64,000 nt of DNA, taken from contig RXJD01000061.1 of NCBI GenBank assembly GCA_003987775.1, positions 1-64,000 of the forward strand. Reading direction: 5' to 3'. Below are positions 38,437 through 48,941 of the stretch, piece by piece. Source of the stretch: Mycobacterium sp. (lineage in GTDB: Bacteria > Actinomycetota > Actinomycetes > Mycobacteriales > Mycobacteriaceae). A program made the translations under genes and the position numbers. A model generated the notes under the pieces. That model ran no database searches. It was not told the origin of the DNA and saw only the letters and a list, made by a program, of their open reading frames with translations. Each line of letters starts with the position of its first letter. Positions within the stretch are counted from its first letter, which is position 1.

Positions 38437-39345
38437 CTACGCCGTCAGTATCGGCGCCATCCACGTCATCTCGGCCGGCAACTGAGAGCTCCAGAAGCTG
38501 CCGTCGTGACCTCCCGGCGAGAAACCGCCGGCGGGAGGGGTCGGGAGCTGGGCGATGAACTGCTTGGTCGCCGAATAGAAGGGGTCGCTGTCACCGCAGT
38601 CGATGCGGATCGGGATGGAGCCCAGCGCGGGCATCCCCCACACCGAATTCGCCGCATAGTCCTCGGGCCCGTCGAAGGCTCCGGGGGCGGCGGCACCGGC
38701 AGACGTCCACAGCGCTGGACTTACGGCGCAGATCGCCGCGGTGCGGCCCGGGCCGAGCCGGCCACCGAGCAGCAGCGCTCCGTAGCCGCCCATCGACCAG
38801 CCCAGAAATCCCACCCGTGACGTGTCGAGGCCGTGGCTGTCCAGCATCGGGATCAGCTCGTTGAGCACCATCGACCCGGCGTCGTCACCGTCGGCCCGCC
38901 TGTGCCAGTAGCCACCGCCGCCGTCGACGGCAACCACCGCGAACGGCGGCAACCCGGCGTTGACGGCCTGCGCCAAGCCTTGTTCCACACCGCCTGCCAT
39001 GACGGCCGCGGCATCGTTACCCTTGCCGTGCAGCGCGATGACGGGCCGCAGCGGTTTGGTCTGGCCCGGCGGGCGCGCGATCGCCCAGTTTGTCGATATC
39101 CCGCCCCGGGCGGCCGAGACGAACGAGCCCGTCACCATGGTCGGGGCCGCCTGCGCGGGGGGTGCCGGATCAAGCGGCCGTGCCGGCGCCAATGGAACGT
39201 TTGTCCCAGTCCAGGAAACCGGGGCGGCGCGCGACGTCCGGGGCTGAAACAGCACGTCGAGCGCATATGCGCCGCCCGCGCCGCATGCGGCGGCGGCACC
39301 GAGGCGCAGTACGGCGCGGCGGCTGATGTCTGGCATGCGGGTCAT
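38437..39345 (-). CDS. Tat-exported esterase (Rv0774c-like)
   Basis: 302 residues from the ATG at 39345 (MTRMPDISRRAVLRLGA); a start ten codons upstream is possible. A Tat signal SRRAVLRLGAAAACGAGGAYA is followed by a Ser hydrolase of the D/S-esterase (mycolyltransferase-like) fold: nucleophile Ser in VGFLGWSMGGYGALLLGG, acid Asp in IRIDCGDSDPFYS and His in FSPGGHDGSFWSSQLP. Extracellular acyl-ester hydrolase; its substrate is unknown. It diverges from the TetR gene with a 58-bp gap. Confidence 0.88.
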   Translation of the reverse strand: MTRMPDISRRAVLRLGAAAACGAGGAYALDVLFQPRTSRAAPVSWTGTNVPLAPARPLDPAPPAQAAPTMVTGSFVSAARGGISTNWAIARPPGQTKPLRPVIALHGKGNDAAAVMAGGVEQGLAQAVNAGLPPFAVVAVDGGGGYWHRRADGDDAGSMVLNELIPMLDSHGLDTSRVGFLGWSMGGYGALLLGGRLGPGRTAAICAVSPALWTSAGAAAPGAFDGPEDYAANSVWGMPALGSIPIRIDCGDSDPFYSATKQFIAQLPTPPAGGFSPGGHDGSFWSSQLPAEMTWMAPILTA

Positions 39346-39358
39346 CATGCCATGTTCG

Positions 39359-39368
39359 TTTCGCGAAA
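39359..39368. promoter_or_regulatory. Palindrome between esterase and TetR genes
   Basis: TTTCGCGAAA is a perfect 10-bp palindrome in the 58-bp divergent gap, 14 bp before the esterase ATG. It is a plausible operator for the adjacent TetR regulator, though short. Confidence 0.35.
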
Positions 39369-39403
39369 ATGGCAATGCAGTACCACTTTGACTGGCAGCA
39401 TGG

Positions 39404-40066
39404 GTGGGCGTGACAGCAGCAGCAGTTACTCCAAAAGGAGAACGTCGGCGGTATGCGTTGGTGAGCGCTGCCGCCGAGCTGCTCGGCGAAGGCGGGTTCG
39501 AAGCGGTGCGCCACCGGGCGGTCGCTCGGCGAGCCGGCCTGCCACTGGCTTCTACTACCTACTATTTCTCGTCGCTCGACGATTTGATCGCACGTGCGGT
39601 CGAACACATCGGGATGATCGAGGTGGCGCAGTTGCGTGCCCGGGTCAACGCCCTGTCCCGGCGGCGCCGGGGGCCCGAGACCACCGCTGACGTGCTGGTC
39701 GATCTGCTGGTGGGGGACGTATCCGGGCCGGGGCTCGCCGAGCAGCTGATATCGCGGTACGAGCGTCATATCGCCTGTACCCGGCTTCCCGCGTTGCGGG
39801 AAAGCATGCGACGCAGCCTGCGTCAGCGCGCGGAGGCGGTCGCCGAGGCCATCGAGAGGTCGGGGAGATCGGTCCAGATCGAGCTGGTGTGCACCCTGAT
39901 CTGCGCCGTCGACGGTTCGGTGGTCTCCGCGCTGGTCGAAGGACGCGATCCGCGCGCCGCGGCGATGTCCACGGTCATCGACCTGATCGAGGTGCTGGCG
40001 CCGGTCGATCAGCCCCCGGTGCGCGTCATCAGCACATCGTTGGGCAACGACGGCGTCGCGATATAG
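39404..40066 (+). CDS. TetR-family regulator (Rv0775-like)
   Basis: 220 residues from GTG. The HTH is RRYALVSAAAELLGEGGFEAVRHRAVARRAGLPLASTTYYFSSLDDLIARA; the remainder is an all-helical ligand domain. It is divergent from the exported esterase, its most likely target besides itself. Its 3' end overlaps the convergent DUF429 gene by 58 bp. Confidence 0.9.
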   Translation: MGVTAAAVTPKGERRRYALVSAAAELLGEGGFEAVRHRAVARRAGLPLASTTYYFSSLDDLIARAVEHIGMIEVAQLRARVNALSRRRRGPETTADVLVDLLVGDVSGPGLAEQLISRYERHIACTRLPALRESMRRSLRQRAEAVAEAIERSGRSVQIELVCTLICAVDGSVVSALVEGRDPRAAAMSTVIDLIEVLAPVDQPPVRVISTSLGNDGVAI

Positions 40067-40767
40067 CCGGTCGCCGCGTCACCGTAGAGGGTGATGTCGT
40101 CGGGACGACGCTGCGCGTAGAGCGCCACATAGGCGCAGACCACCGCATCGACGGGATCTTCGGCGCGCCGCAGCTCGCTTTTGCGCTGCGCGGTCAGCAC
40201 GGCGTTGCGTAACCGGGCCCATTCGGGTGAGCTGCGCACGTGTAGCGGTACCGGCGCCGCGGCCAGGGTCTCGACAAGGTCCATCAGCCGTAGCAGCTCC
40301 GACCGGAGCTGCTGCAGGTCGCGACCCGGCTTGGCTTTGTATTTCAGCGTGCGGGGCAGCCGGAACAGGGCCACCGTCGCGGCGTGCGGATACACCTCGA
40401 GGGCGCGTCCCGGGGCAGATGAATAGGGGTCGAGGTCCAGGTTCAGCGCGCCGGCCAGCCGAGCGGCCCGGGGCCCGTCGGCGAATTCGGGTTTTCCGGT
40501 GTTGGACGGGTGAGCTCCCGCCTCGAACCTGCGAAAATCCCGGTTGAGCGCGGTCTCGGCCGGGCGTTGACCAGTCGGATTGGTCACTACCAACGGGGCG
40601 TCAAAACCGACTACGCACTCTGCCCGCACCCAGGGCCGCAACGCGGCCAGCACGTCGTCGTCGGTGCGGACGGTGCCGACGCTGACCAGAGTGCCGCCGT
40701 CATCGACCACCGCGACCCCGGTCGGGTTGCGGCCCGCCCAGGCGAGGTCGACGCCGGCGAAGTACAT
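40009..40767 (-). CDS. DUF429 family protein (Rv0776c-like)
   Basis: 252 residues. The N-terminus MYFAGVDLAWAGRNPTGVAVVDD has the RNase H-like first strand and Asp typical of DUF429, followed by VVGFDAPLVVTNPTGQRPAE, EVYPHAATVALF and ED-PVDAVVCAYVALYAQ with conserved acidic residues. A nuclease-like function is suspected for the family but not shown. Converges on and overlaps the TetR gene by 58 bp. Confidence 0.88.
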   Translation of the reverse strand: MYFAGVDLAWAGRNPTGVAVVDDGGTLVSVGTVRTDDDVLAALRPWVRAECVVGFDAPLVVTNPTGQRPAETALNRDFRRFEAGAHPSNTGKPEFADGPRAARLAGALNLDLDPYSSAPGRALEVYPHAATVALFRLPRTLKYKAKPGRDLQQLRSELLRLMDLVETLAAAPVPLHVRSSPEWARLRNAVLTAQRKSELRRAEDPVDAVVCAYVALYAQRRPDDITLYGDAATGYIATPSLPNDVLMTRTGG

Positions 40768-40878
40768 GGCGGCATTCTGTCACTTCCGCAAGGCGGACCT
40801 TCGCCGGAAATGCGGCTCTTCCTGCCTGCCTCGGCGCGCGGTGGGTCCGTCCTGCCGCCGACCGTAAGCTGTGTGTTC

Positions 40879-42297
40879 GTGAGTATTCCGAATGTGCTGG
40901 CCAGCCGGTATGCAAGTGCCGAGATGGTGGCGATCTGGTCGCCCGAGGCCAAGGTGGTGGCCGAGCGGCGGCTGTGGTTGGCGGTGCTGCGGGCGCAGAT
41001 GGGCCTCGGGGTGGATGTGCCGGAAGGGGCGGTCGCCGACTACGAGCGGGTGCTGGACAACGTCGATCTGGCCTCGATCGCGGCGCGCGAGCGGGTGCTG
41101 CGCCACGACGTCAAGGCCCGCATCGAGGAATTCAATGCACTCGCCGGCCACGAGCACGTGCACAAGGGCATGACCAGCCGCGACCTGACGGAAAACGTCG
41201 AGCAGCTGCAGATCCGCCAGTCCCTCGAGTTGGTGTTCGCGCACGGCGTCGCGGTGGCCGCACGCCTCGCCGAGCGCGCGGTGGCCTACCGCGACCTGGT
41301 GATGGCCGGTCGCAGCCACAACGTCGCCGCCCAGGCCACCACCCTGGGCAAGCGATTCGCCTCGGCCGCGCAAGAGACGCTGATCGCCCTGACCAGGTTG
41401 CGGGAGCTGATCGACCGATACCCGCTGCGCGGCATCAAGGGGCCGATGGGCACCGCGCAGGACATGCTCGACCTGCTCGGGGGCGATGCGGCCAAACTGG
41501 CGGCGCTCGAGCAACAGGTGGCCGAATTCCTGGGATTTGCAACGGTATTGCACAGCGTCGGACAGGTGTATCCGCGTTCGCTGGACCATGACGTGATCTC
41601 CGCGCTGGTCCAGCTGGGCGCCGGACCCTCGTCGCTGGCGCACACCATCCGGTTGATGGCCGGGCACGAGCTGGTCACCGAGGGATTCGCCGAAGGTCAG
41701 GTCGGCTCGTCGGCGATGCCGCACAAGATGAACACCCGCAGTTGCGAACGGGTCAACGGGCTGCAGGTGGTGCTGCGCGGTTACGCCTCGATGGCCGCGG
41801 AACTGGCCGGGGCGCAGTGGAACGAAGGCGACGTCTTCTGCTCGGTGGTACGCCGAGTTGCGTTGCCGGACAGCTTTTTCGCTATCGACGGACAGATCGA
41901 GACGTTCCTGACGGTGCTCGACGAGTTCGGCGCCTACCCGGCGGTGATCCAGCGCGAGCTGGACCGCTACCTGCCGTTCCTGGCCACCACCAAGGTGCTG
42001 ATCGCCGCCGTGCGGGCCGGGATGGGCCGCGAATCCGCGCACCACGTGATCCGCGAGCACGCGGTGGCCACGGCGCTGGCGATGCGGGAACGCGGCGCCG
42101 AGCCGGATCTGTTGGACCGGTTGGCCGCCGACGACCGGCTGCCGCTGGACCGGGCGGCGCTCGACGCCGCGCTGGCCGACAAGGAGGCCTTCATCGGCGC
42201 GGCCGGCGACCAGGTCGACGAGGTGGCCGCCCAGGTGAACGAACTGGTGAGCCGCCATCCGGAGGCGGCCAAGTACACGCCCGGGGCCATCCTGTGA
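40879..42297 (+). CDS. purB: Adenylosuccinate lyase PurB
   Basis: 472 residues from the GTG at 40879 ([16 protein letters not shown]); a longer open frame upstream overlaps the divergent DUF429 gene and is not used. Catalytic features: [17 protein letters not shown] and [19 protein letters not shown] (His residues), and the fumarase-superfamily signature [17 protein letters not shown] with the mobile catalytic Ser loop. It cleaves SAICAR and adenylosuccinate in purine synthesis. Overlaps cyp126 by 4 nt. Confidence 0.97.
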   Translation: MSIPNVLASRYASAEMVAIWSPEAKVVAERRLWLAVLRAQMGLGVDVPEGAVADYERVLDNVDLASIAARERVLRHDVKARIEEFNALAGHEHVHKGMTSRDLTENVEQLQIRQSLELVFAHGVAVAARLAERAVAYRDLVMAGRSHNVAAQATTLGKRFASAAQETLIALTRLRELIDRYPLRGIKGPMGTAQDMLDLLGGDAAKLAALEQQVAEFLGFATVLHSVGQVYPRSLDHDVISALVQLGAGPSSLAHTIRLMAGHELVTEGFAEGQVGSSAMPHKMNTRSCERVNGLQVVLRGYASMAAELAGAQWNEGDVFCSVVRRVALPDSFFAIDGQIETFLTVLDEFGAYPAVIQRELDRYLPFLATTKVLIAAVRAGMGRESAHHVIREHAVATALAMRERGAEPDLLDRLAADDRLPLDRAALDAALADKEAFIGAAGDQVDEVAAQVNELVSRHPEAAKYTPGAIL

Positions 42298-43532
42298 CCA
42301 CCGCTGTCACCAGCATCGACTTCACCGATCTGGACAACTTCGCCAACGGGTTCCCGCACGAGTTGTTCGCCCTCCACCGCCGCGAGGCGCCCGTGTTCTG
42401 GCACGAGCCCACCGACAACACCCCCGACGGCGAAGGCTTCTGGTCGGTGGCCGCCCACGCCGAAACCCTTGAGGTGCTGCGCGATCCGGGGACGTACTCC
42501 TCGGTCACCGGCGGTACCCGGCCGTTCGGCGGCACCCTGTTGCAGGATCTGGCCATCGCGGGTCAGGTGCTCAACATGATGGACGACCCCCGGCACTCAC
42601 AGATCCGGCGACTGGTCAGTTCCGGCCTCACGCCCCGGATGATCCGCCGGGTCGAGGACGATCTGCGGGGCAGGGCCCGGCGCCTGATCGATGATGTGGT
42701 GCCGGGGCAGCCGTTCGACTTCCTCATCGACATTGCCGCCGAACTGCCGATGCAGATGATCTGCATCCTATTGGGAGTGCCTGAATCCGAACGGCATTGG
42801 CTGTTCGAGGCCATCGAGCCGCAGTTCGACTTCGGCGGCTCGCGCAAAGCGGCGCTGTCACAGCTGTCGATCGAAGAGGCCGGGTCGCGGATGTATGCCT
42901 ACGGGCAGGAGCTGATCGCCGCCAAGCGCGCACAACCGACCGACGACATGCTTTCGGTGGTTGCCAACGCGATGGTGGAAGACGAAGCATCCCAGGCTTT
43001 GTCCGATCTCGAGGTGTACCTGTTCTTCAGTCTGCTGTTCAGCGCCGGGGCGGAGACGACGCGCAACGCGGTCGCGGGCGGGCTGCTGGCGTTGGCCGAA
43101 CATCCCGACCAATTGCGTTCGCTGCGCGCTGATTTCGCGTTGCTGCCGACGGCCGTCGAGGAGATCATCCGCTGGACTTCGCCGTCGCCGTCCAAGCGCC
43201 GCACCGCCACCCGCGATGTCACCCTGGGGGGACAGGCGATCGAGGCCGGGCAGAAGGTGCAGATCTGGGAGGGCTCGGCCAATCGCGACGAAGCTGTCTT
43301 CGAACGCGCGTCAGAGTTCGACATCACCCGTAAACCCAATCCGCACTTGGGCTTCGGCCAGGGTGTGCACTACTGCTTGGGCGCGAACCTGGCCCGGCTG
43401 GAACTGCGGGTGCTCTACGAGGAGCTGTTCTCTCGGTTCGGCGCCGTGCGCGTGGTGGAGCCACCGGAGTGGACGCGCAGCAACCGGCACACCGGCATCC
43501 GGCATTTGGTCGTGGAACTGCGCGAAGACTAG
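42294..43532 (+). CDS. cyp126: Cytochrome P450 CYP126
   Basis: 412 residues from the GTG that overlaps the purB stop (GTGA). I-helix [15 protein letters not shown], with Glu-Thr-Thr; Exx[11 protein letters not shown]; haem loop [19 protein letters not shown]. Closely resembles M. tuberculosis CYP126 (Rv0778), whose conserved linkage to purB is known. Co-translation with purB suggests a link to nucleobase-related chemistry, but the physiological substrate is not established. Confidence 0.96.
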   Translation: MTTAVTSIDFTDLDNFANGFPHELFALHRREAPVFWHEPTDNTPDGEGFWSVAAHAETLEVLRDPGTYSSVTGGTRPFGGTLLQDLAIAGQVLNMMDDPRHSQIRRLVSSGLTPRMIRRVEDDLRGRARRLIDDVVPGQPFDFLIDIAAELPMQMICILLGVPESERHWLFEAIEPQFDFGGSRKAALSQLSIEEAGSRMYAYGQELIAAKRAQPTDDMLSVVANAMVEDEASQALSDLEVYLFFSLLFSAGAETTRNAVAGGLLALAEHPDQLRSLRADFALLPTAVEEIIRWTSPSPSKRRTATRDVTLGGQAIEAGQKVQIWEGSANRDEAVFERASEFDITRKPNPHLGFGQGVHYCLGANLARLELRVLYEELFSRFGAVRVVEPPEWTRSNRHTGIRHLVVELRED

Positions 43533-43544
43533 TGCGGCCGCCGC

Positions 43545-44162
43545 TCAGGGCATGCGCAACCTGATTCCCGCCGCCCGCAGTTCCAGCGCGGCCAGCCCGC
43601 GGATGACCATCGGATCCTCCTGTCGCCACCCCCCGACCGGGTCGGCGCTGACCGCGGCCAGCTTGGCCGGCGACCGGTTGGCCAGCGCCCGCAGCGCCAG
43701 CAGTTGCTGCCCGGCCGCGGTGGCGGCCAGCGCCGTCACCACCCACTTGCGCCGAAAGAACCGCCACCGCAGTAACAGCCACGGCACGGTCACCGCCAGG
43801 ATCGGCGGCGAGGCGACCGCCAGCGCCAGCACCCAGGCCAGCCAGCTCGCCGTGTAATCGAGGCTGTGCCCCGCGCCGGCCACGTCCAGTGCCGCCCGGC
43901 TGGCGGCATCCAGCGGCTTGCCGAGCGCGTCGCCCAGCAATGGCACGTTGTGCGCACCGTTACCCGCCGAGGCCAGGTTCCCGGCCAGGTCTTTCGAGCC
44001 GCTTTCCACTTGACGGCCGGCCTCGGCGATCGTCGCGATCGCATCGTGCACGGCCATACCGACGAACACCCAGATCACCGTCCACAGCGAAATGGTGATG
44101 TCGCTGATCAGCTGACCGAACAGGCGGAAGGGTCGGGTGGAGTACGGCAGGTACCTCGTCAT
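43545..44162 (-). CDS. Membrane protein (Rv0779c-like)
   Basis: 205 residues from the ATG at 44162; the much longer open frame continues antisense through purC and is rejected. Hydrophobic segments are ISDITISLWTVIWVFVGMAVH, SWLAWVLALAVASPPILAVTVPWLLL and a weaker one, separated by a region of about 70 residues with many small residues. The C-terminus is basic. Divergent from purC with a 60-bp gap, and convergent with cyp126. Function unknown. Confidence 0.82.
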   Translation of the reverse strand: MTRYLPYSTRPFRLFGQLISDITISLWTVIWVFVGMAVHDAIATIAEAGRQVESGSKDLAGNLASAGNGAHNVPLLGDALGKPLDAASRAALDVAGAGHSLDYTASWLAWVLALAVASPPILAVTVPWLLLRWRFFRRKWVVTALAATAAGQQLLALRALANRSPAKLAAVSADPVGGWRQEDPMVIRGLAALELRAAGIRLRMP

Positions 44163-44222
44163 ACCCCGATACCAGCACAGCTCGCCACGGAATGGTGCCG
44201 GCTCGCCCGATAGGCTGACGCG

Positions 44223-45110
44223 ATGCGACCCCCATTGTCCGATTACCAGCACGTCGCCAGCGGCAAGGTTCGCGAGATCTACCGCGTCGACGACGACCAC
44301 CTGCTGTTGGTCGCCAGCGACCGCATCTCCGCATACGACTTCATTCTCGACAGTGTGATCCCGGACAAGGGCCGCATTCTGACCGCCATGAGCGTGTTCT
44401 TCTTCGGACTCGTCGACGCACCCAATCACCTGGCCGGACCACCGGACGACCCACGGATTCCGCAGGAGGTACTCGGTCGTGCGCTCGTCGTGCACCGGCT
44501 GCAGATGCTCGAGGTGGAGTGTGTCGCGCGCGGCTACCTGACCGGCTCGGGCCTGCTGGACTACCAGGCGACCGGGAAGGTCTGCGGTATCGCGTTGCCG
44601 CCGGGGCTGGTCGAGGCCAGCAAGTTCGCCGAGCCGTTGTTCACCCCGGCGACCAAAGCGGAGCTCGGCAGTCACGACGAGAACATCTCGTTCGAGCGGG
44701 TCGTCGAACTGGTCGGCGCGGTGACAGCCAACCAGCTGCGCGACCGCACCCTGCAGATCTACGTGCAGGCCGCCGACCACGCCCTCACCAAAGGAATCAT
44801 CATCGCCGACACCAAATTCGAATTCGGGACCGACCAGGAGGGCAATCTGTTGCTGGCCGACGAGATTTTCACCCCCGACTCGTCGCGCTACTGGCCCGCC
44901 GACGAATACCGGCCCGGCGTGGTGCAGAACAGCTTCGACAAGCAGTTCGTCCGAAACTGGCTCACCAGCCCCGAATCCGGATGGGACCGGCACGGTACCG
45001 AGCCGCCGCCACCACTTCCGCAGGACGTCATCGACGCCACCCGCGCACGGTACATCGATGCTTACGAGCGGATCTCGGGCCTGCGCTTCGACGACTGGAT
45101 CAGTGCATGA
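44223..45110 (+). CDS. purC: SAICAR synthase PurC
   Basis: 295 residues. [27 protein letters not shown] is the nucleotide-binding start, [13 protein letters not shown] the central SAICAR synthetase signature, and IADTKFEFG and [15 protein letters not shown] the second signature. It condenses CAIR with aspartate. Its stop overlaps the ptrB start by 4 nt. Rv0780 counterpart. Confidence 0.98.
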   Translation: MRPPLSDYQHVASGKVREIYRVDDDHLLLVASDRISAYDFILDSVIPDKGRILTAMSVFFFGLVDAPNHLAGPPDDPRIPQEVLGRALVVHRLQMLEVECVARGYLTGSGLLDYQATGKVCGIALPPGLVEASKFAEPLFTPATKAELGSHDENISFERVVELVGAVTANQLRDRTLQIYVQAADHALTKGIIIADTKFEFGTDQEGNLLLADEIFTPDSSRYWPADEYRPGVVQNSFDKQFVRNWLTSPESGWDRHGTEPPPPLPQDVIDATRARYIDAYERISGLRFDDWISA

Positions 45111-47221
45111 CCGACGCAGTGGTGCCGCCGGCCGCCAAGCGGGTGGATACCCGCCGGGAATTCCACGGCGACGTCTTCGTCGACCCCTACGAGTGGCTGC
45201 GGGACAAGGAAAGTCCCGAGGTCATCGGGTACCTCGAGGCCGAGAACGATTACGCCGATCACAGCACCGCACACCTGGAGTCGTTGCGGCAGCAGATCTT
45301 CGACGAGATCAAGTCGCGCACCAAGGAGACCGATCTTTCGGTGCCGACCCGGCGCGGCGACTGGTGGTACTACGCCCGCACTTTCGAGGGCAAACAGTAC
45401 GGGGTCCACTGTCGTTGCCCGGTCGCCGATCCGCAGGACTGGGACCCGCCGCAACTCGACGAGCACACCGAGATCCCGGGTGAGCAGATCCTGCTCGACG
45501 AGAACGTCGAAGCCGAAGGCCACGACTTCTTCGCCCTGGGTGCGGCCAGCGTGAGCCTCGACGCCAATCTGCTGGCCTACTCCGTCGACGTCAAGGGCGA
45601 CGAGCGATACACACTGCGATTCAAGGATTTACGCACCGGCGAGCGTTATCCCGACGAGATCAAAGATATCGGCGCCGGCGCCACCTGGGCGGCCGATAAC
45701 CGCACCGTCTACTACAGCACCGTCGACGAGGCGTGGCGTCCCGATACGGTGTGGCGCTACCGGCTGGGTTCCGGCGGGTCGCCGGAGCGGGTGTATCACG
45801 AACCCGACGAACGGTTCTGGCTCGGCGTGGGCCGCACCCGCAGCAACGCCTACATCCTGATTGCGGCCGGATCGTCGGTGACCTCGGAGGTGCGCTACGC
45901 CGACGCCGCCGACTCCGAGGCCGAGTTCACCGTCGTGCTGCCGCGCCGCGAGGGTGTCGAGTACTCGGTGGAGCATGCCACGGTGGGTGGGCAGGAGCGG
46001 TTCCTCATCCTGCACAACGACGGCGCGGTCAACTTCACCCTGGTGGAGGCGCCGGTCGAGGACCCTGCGCGGCAACGCACGCTGATCGAGCATCGCGACG
46101 ACGTTCGCCTCGACGGCGTGGACGCCTTCGCCGATCACCTCGTGGTCAGTTATCGGCGGGCGGCGCTCCCGCGAATTCAACTGTGGCCGTTCGGTTCTGA
46201 TGGTGGCTACGGTGAGCCGCAGGAGATCGCCTTCGACTCCGAACTGATGTCGGCCGGTTTGGGCGCCAACCCCAACTGGCGCTCGCCGAAGCTGCGGGTG
46301 GGTGCCGGATCGTTCGTCACGCCGGTGCGGATCTACGACCTCGACCTGGCCACCGGCGAACGCACCCTGCTCAAGGAGCAGCCGGTGCTGGGCGACTACC
46401 GGCGTGAGGACTACGTGGAGCGGCGCGACTGGGCGCAGACCGCCGACGGCACCCGGGTGCCGATCTCGATCGTCTATCGGGCCGGCACCGAATTCCCCGC
46501 TCCAGCATTGGTTTACGGTTACGGCGCCTACGAGATCTGCGAAGATCCGCGGTTCTCCATCGCGCGGCTGTCGTTGCTGGACCGCGGCATGGTGTTCGTG
46601 ATCGCCCATGTCCGCGGCGGCGGGGAGATGGGCCGGTTGTGGTACGAGCACGGCAAGCTGCTGCAGAAGAAGAACACTTTCACCGACTTCATCGCGGTCG
46701 CACAGCATCTCGTCGACACCGGTCTGACCAGCCCGCAGCAACTGGTGGCGCTGGGGGGCAGCGCCGGCGGCCTGCTGATGGGTGCGGTGGCCAACATGGC
46801 GCCGGACCTCTTCGCCGGAATCCTGGCGCAGGTGCCGTTCGTCGACCCGTTGACCACGATCCTGGATCCGTCGCTGCCGCTGACCGTCACCGAATGGGAT
46901 GAATGGGGAAACCCGTTGGCCGACAGCGACGTCTACGCATATATGAAGTCCTATTCGCCGTACGAGAACGTCGAGGCAAAGAAGTATCCGGCGATCCTGG
47001 CGATGACGTCGCTGAACGACACGAGGGTCTACTACGTCGAACCCGCCAAGTGGGTGGCCGCGTTACGGCACGCCAACACCGACGGAAGCCCGGTACTGTT
47101 GAAGACCCAGATGAATGCCGGCCACGGGGGAATCAGCGGCCGCTACGAACGCTGGAAGGAAACCGCGTTCCAGTACTCGTGGTTGCTGGCGACCGCCCAG
47201 GGCAACCAGGTGGCGGGTTAG
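45107..47221 (+). CDS. ptrB: Oligopeptidase B (intact)
   Basis: A 704-residue prolyl-oligopeptidase-family serine peptidase that cleaves after Arg/Lys in short peptides. An N-terminal seven-bladed propeller (about 70-410) is followed by the alpha/beta-hydrolase domain with Ser552 in GGSAGG, Asp638 in SLNDTRV and His673 in AGHGG. The ATG overlaps the purC stop. The M. tuberculosis H37Rv locus is annotated as two genes, ptrBa and ptrBb (Rv0781/Rv0782); here one uninterrupted frame covers both. Its stop overlaps the convergent emrB-like stop by 4 nt. Confidence 0.96.
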   Translation: MTDAVVPPAAKRVDTRREFHGDVFVDPYEWLRDKESPEVIGYLEAENDYADHSTAHLESLRQQIFDEIKSRTKETDLSVPTRRGDWWYYARTFEGKQYGVHCRCPVADPQDWDPPQLDEHTEIPGEQILLDENVEAEGHDFFALGAASVSLDANLLAYSVDVKGDERYTLRFKDLRTGERYPDEIKDIGAGATWAADNRTVYYSTVDEAWRPDTVWRYRLGSGGSPERVYHEPDERFWLGVGRTRSNAYILIAAGSSVTSEVRYADAADSEAEFTVVLPRREGVEYSVEHATVGGQERFLILHNDGAVNFTLVEAPVEDPARQRTLIEHRDDVRLDGVDAFADHLVVSYRRAALPRIQLWPFGSDGGYGEPQEIAFDSELMSAGLGANPNWRSPKLRVGAGSFVTPVRIYDLDLATGERTLLKEQPVLGDYRREDYVERRDWAQTADGTRVPISIVYRAGTEFPAPALVYGYGAYEICEDPRFSIARLSLLDRGMVFVIAHVRGGGEMGRLWYEHGKLLQKKNTFTDFIAVAQHLVDTGLTSPQQLVALGGSAGGLLMGAVANMAPDLFAGILAQVPFVDPLTTILDPSLPLTVTEWDEWGNPLADSDVYAYMKSYSPYENVEAKKYPAILAMTSLNDTRVYYVEPAKWVAALRHANTDGSPVLLKTQMNAGHGGISGRYERWKETAFQYSWLLATAQGNQVAG

Positions 47222-48816
47222 GCGGCGGGTTTGCGGGGCAGGAATGACGCCGGGACCAGCGTGCTCGCGACCAGCGCTACCGCGATGACCAACACCACGG
47301 TGTAGGCGTGCGACAGGTCATGCAGCAGGCTGGCGGTGTAGTCGGGTCCCAGGGTCTGCGGCGGTATCGCAGACGGATCCAGCGGCACCCCGTGCCGCGC
47401 GGCTTCCTGCTGGCGGCGGGCGAGTTCGTTTGCCGCGGAGATGTTCTCGCTGCGATTGAACTGACTGGTCAGCACCATCGACATCAGCGCGGTGCCGATC
47501 GACCCGCCCACCTGGAAGTTGACGCTGATCAGCGTCGAACCGCGGGCGATGTCATGGGGACTCAGCGACTGCACCGACGCCCCGGACAGCGGCATCATGG
47601 TGCAGCCCATGCCCATACCGAGGATGCCCAGCCCGATCAGCAGCACCGGTGAGAAGGCGGCCTGGCGGGCGACGCCGAAGGTGAAGATCGCCAGGCCCAC
47701 CGTGATCAGCGAGATGCCGAATAACACCGATTTACCCGGGCCTTTGCGGTCCATGAAGACTCCGGCCCATGGCATGGTCAGCATGGCGCCGAGCCCCTGG
47801 GGAATCAGATGCAACCCGGATTGCATCGGAGTCTGCCGCAGCACCTGCTGGAGGTAGCTCGGCAGCAGCAGCAGGGAACCGAAAAAGGCGATCGAGAAGA
47901 TGAACGCCGTGATGTTGGCGTGGGTGACCACCGGGATGCGGAACAATCGCAGGTCGATCAGCGGGTGATCCGCCCGCAGCCAGGCATGCAGCACGAATGC
48001 GACGATCAGCGCCAGGCCGATGACCGCCGGTATCAGCACGTGGCGATCGGCGAGCGTGCCGCGCCCGGGGATGGAGGACACCCCGAACAGGAAAGTGGCC
48101 AGCCCGGGGGACAGCAGCAGCACGCCGACCGCGTCGAACGTCTCCGAGGGCGCCGGTTCATCCCGCGGGAACACGAATTTGGCGAGGATGAACGCGCACA
48201 GCCCGATCGGCAGGTTGATCAAGAAGATCCAGGGCCAACTGAACGCGTTGATTAGCCAGCCGCCCACGATCGGGCCGCCGATCGGCCCGAGCAGCATCGG
48301 GATGCCCAGGACCGACATCAGGCGGCCCAGGCGCTTCGGGCCGGCGACCCGGGTCAGGATGGTGAACCCCAGCGGCATCAGCATGCCGCCACACATGCCC
48401 TGCACGGCCCGAAAGACGTTCAGCAGCAGGATGCTCGGCGCGATCGCGCACAGCAGCGAGCCGGCCATGAACGCCACCACCGACCCCATCCACAGTCGTT
48501 TGGTGCCGAAGCGGTCGGCCGCCCAACCGGCCAGCGGGATCACCGTGGCCAGCGCGAGCGTGTACCCGGTCATGGTCCAGCCGACGACGGACTGCGTCGA
48601 TTCGAACTGGACGATGAAGGTGCGCTGCGCGACGCTGACGACTGTGGTGTCCACCGACAACATCACCGAAGCCAGGATGCAGACCCCGGCGACCCTCAGC
48701 GTCGCGGCATCGAGCTTGTCGGGGAAGTCGTGCGGCGCCGACTTTCCCGTGGGGGTGGCGGGCAGCGCGGCGTCGGCCGGTGCGGAGGGCGCCTTATCCA
48801 TGGCGTTGCTGAGCAT
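47218..48816 (-). CDS. emrB: MFS drug exporter, DHA2/EmrB type
   Basis: 532 residues with 14 hydrophobic segments. DHA2 motifs include VAGVCILASVMLSVDTTVVSVAQRTF (TM1, LD-TVVNVA type), GWTMTGYTLALATVIPLAGWAADRFGTKR (motif A), and AVQGMCGGMLMPLG with GPIGGPIVGGWLI (motif C). A proton-driven exporter of hydrophobic compounds or drugs; the position corresponds to Rv0783c. An ATG five codons in is an alternative start. It is divergent from the deacetylase-like gene. Confidence 0.93.
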   Translation of the reverse strand: MLSNAMDKAPSAPADAALPATPTGKSAPHDFPDKLDAATLRVAGVCILASVMLSVDTTVVSVAQRTFIVQFESTQSVVGWTMTGYTLALATVIPLAGWAADRFGTKRLWMGSVVAFMAGSLLCAIAPSILLLNVFRAVQGMCGGMLMPLGFTILTRVAGPKRLGRLMSVLGIPMLLGPIGGPIVGGWLINAFSWPWIFLINLPIGLCAFILAKFVFPRDEPAPSETFDAVGVLLLSPGLATFLFGVSSIPGRGTLADRHVLIPAVIGLALIVAFVLHAWLRADHPLIDLRLFRIPVVTHANITAFIFSIAFFGSLLLLPSYLQQVLRQTPMQSGLHLIPQGLGAMLTMPWAGVFMDRKGPGKSVLFGISLITVGLAIFTFGVARQAAFSPVLLIGLGILGMGMGCTMMPLSGASVQSLSPHDIARGSTLISVNFQVGGSIGTALMSMVLTSQFNRSENISAANELARRQQEAARHGVPLDPSAIPPQTLGPDYTASLLHDLSHAYTVVLVIAVALVASTLVPASFLPRKPAA

Positions 48817-48941
48817 ATCTAACCGATTGTGACCAATGCCTCACGGGGACGCCCGTCCGACCTGATCACACGGCCGGATATACGTCTGCCGTCCGTGTGT
48901 CCTTCACCGCCTCGACACCTGCGGTCGGCAAACTGACAAGC

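Noticed and set aside
43545..44993. Long version of the Rv0779c-like frame extending through purC
   Set aside because: purC is unmistakable on the other strand. The ATG at 44162 gives the expected length of about 205 residues.
44519..45106. N-terminal extension of ptrB reading through purC
   Set aside because: The family start ([21 protein letters not shown]) follows the ATG at 45107, and the extension is purC in another frame.
48867..48899. CACACGG/CCGTGTG inverted repeat between the emrB-like and deacetylase-like genes
   Set aside because: 7-bp arms with a 19-bp gap are expected by chance in DNA this GC-rich. Not strong enough to call an operator.
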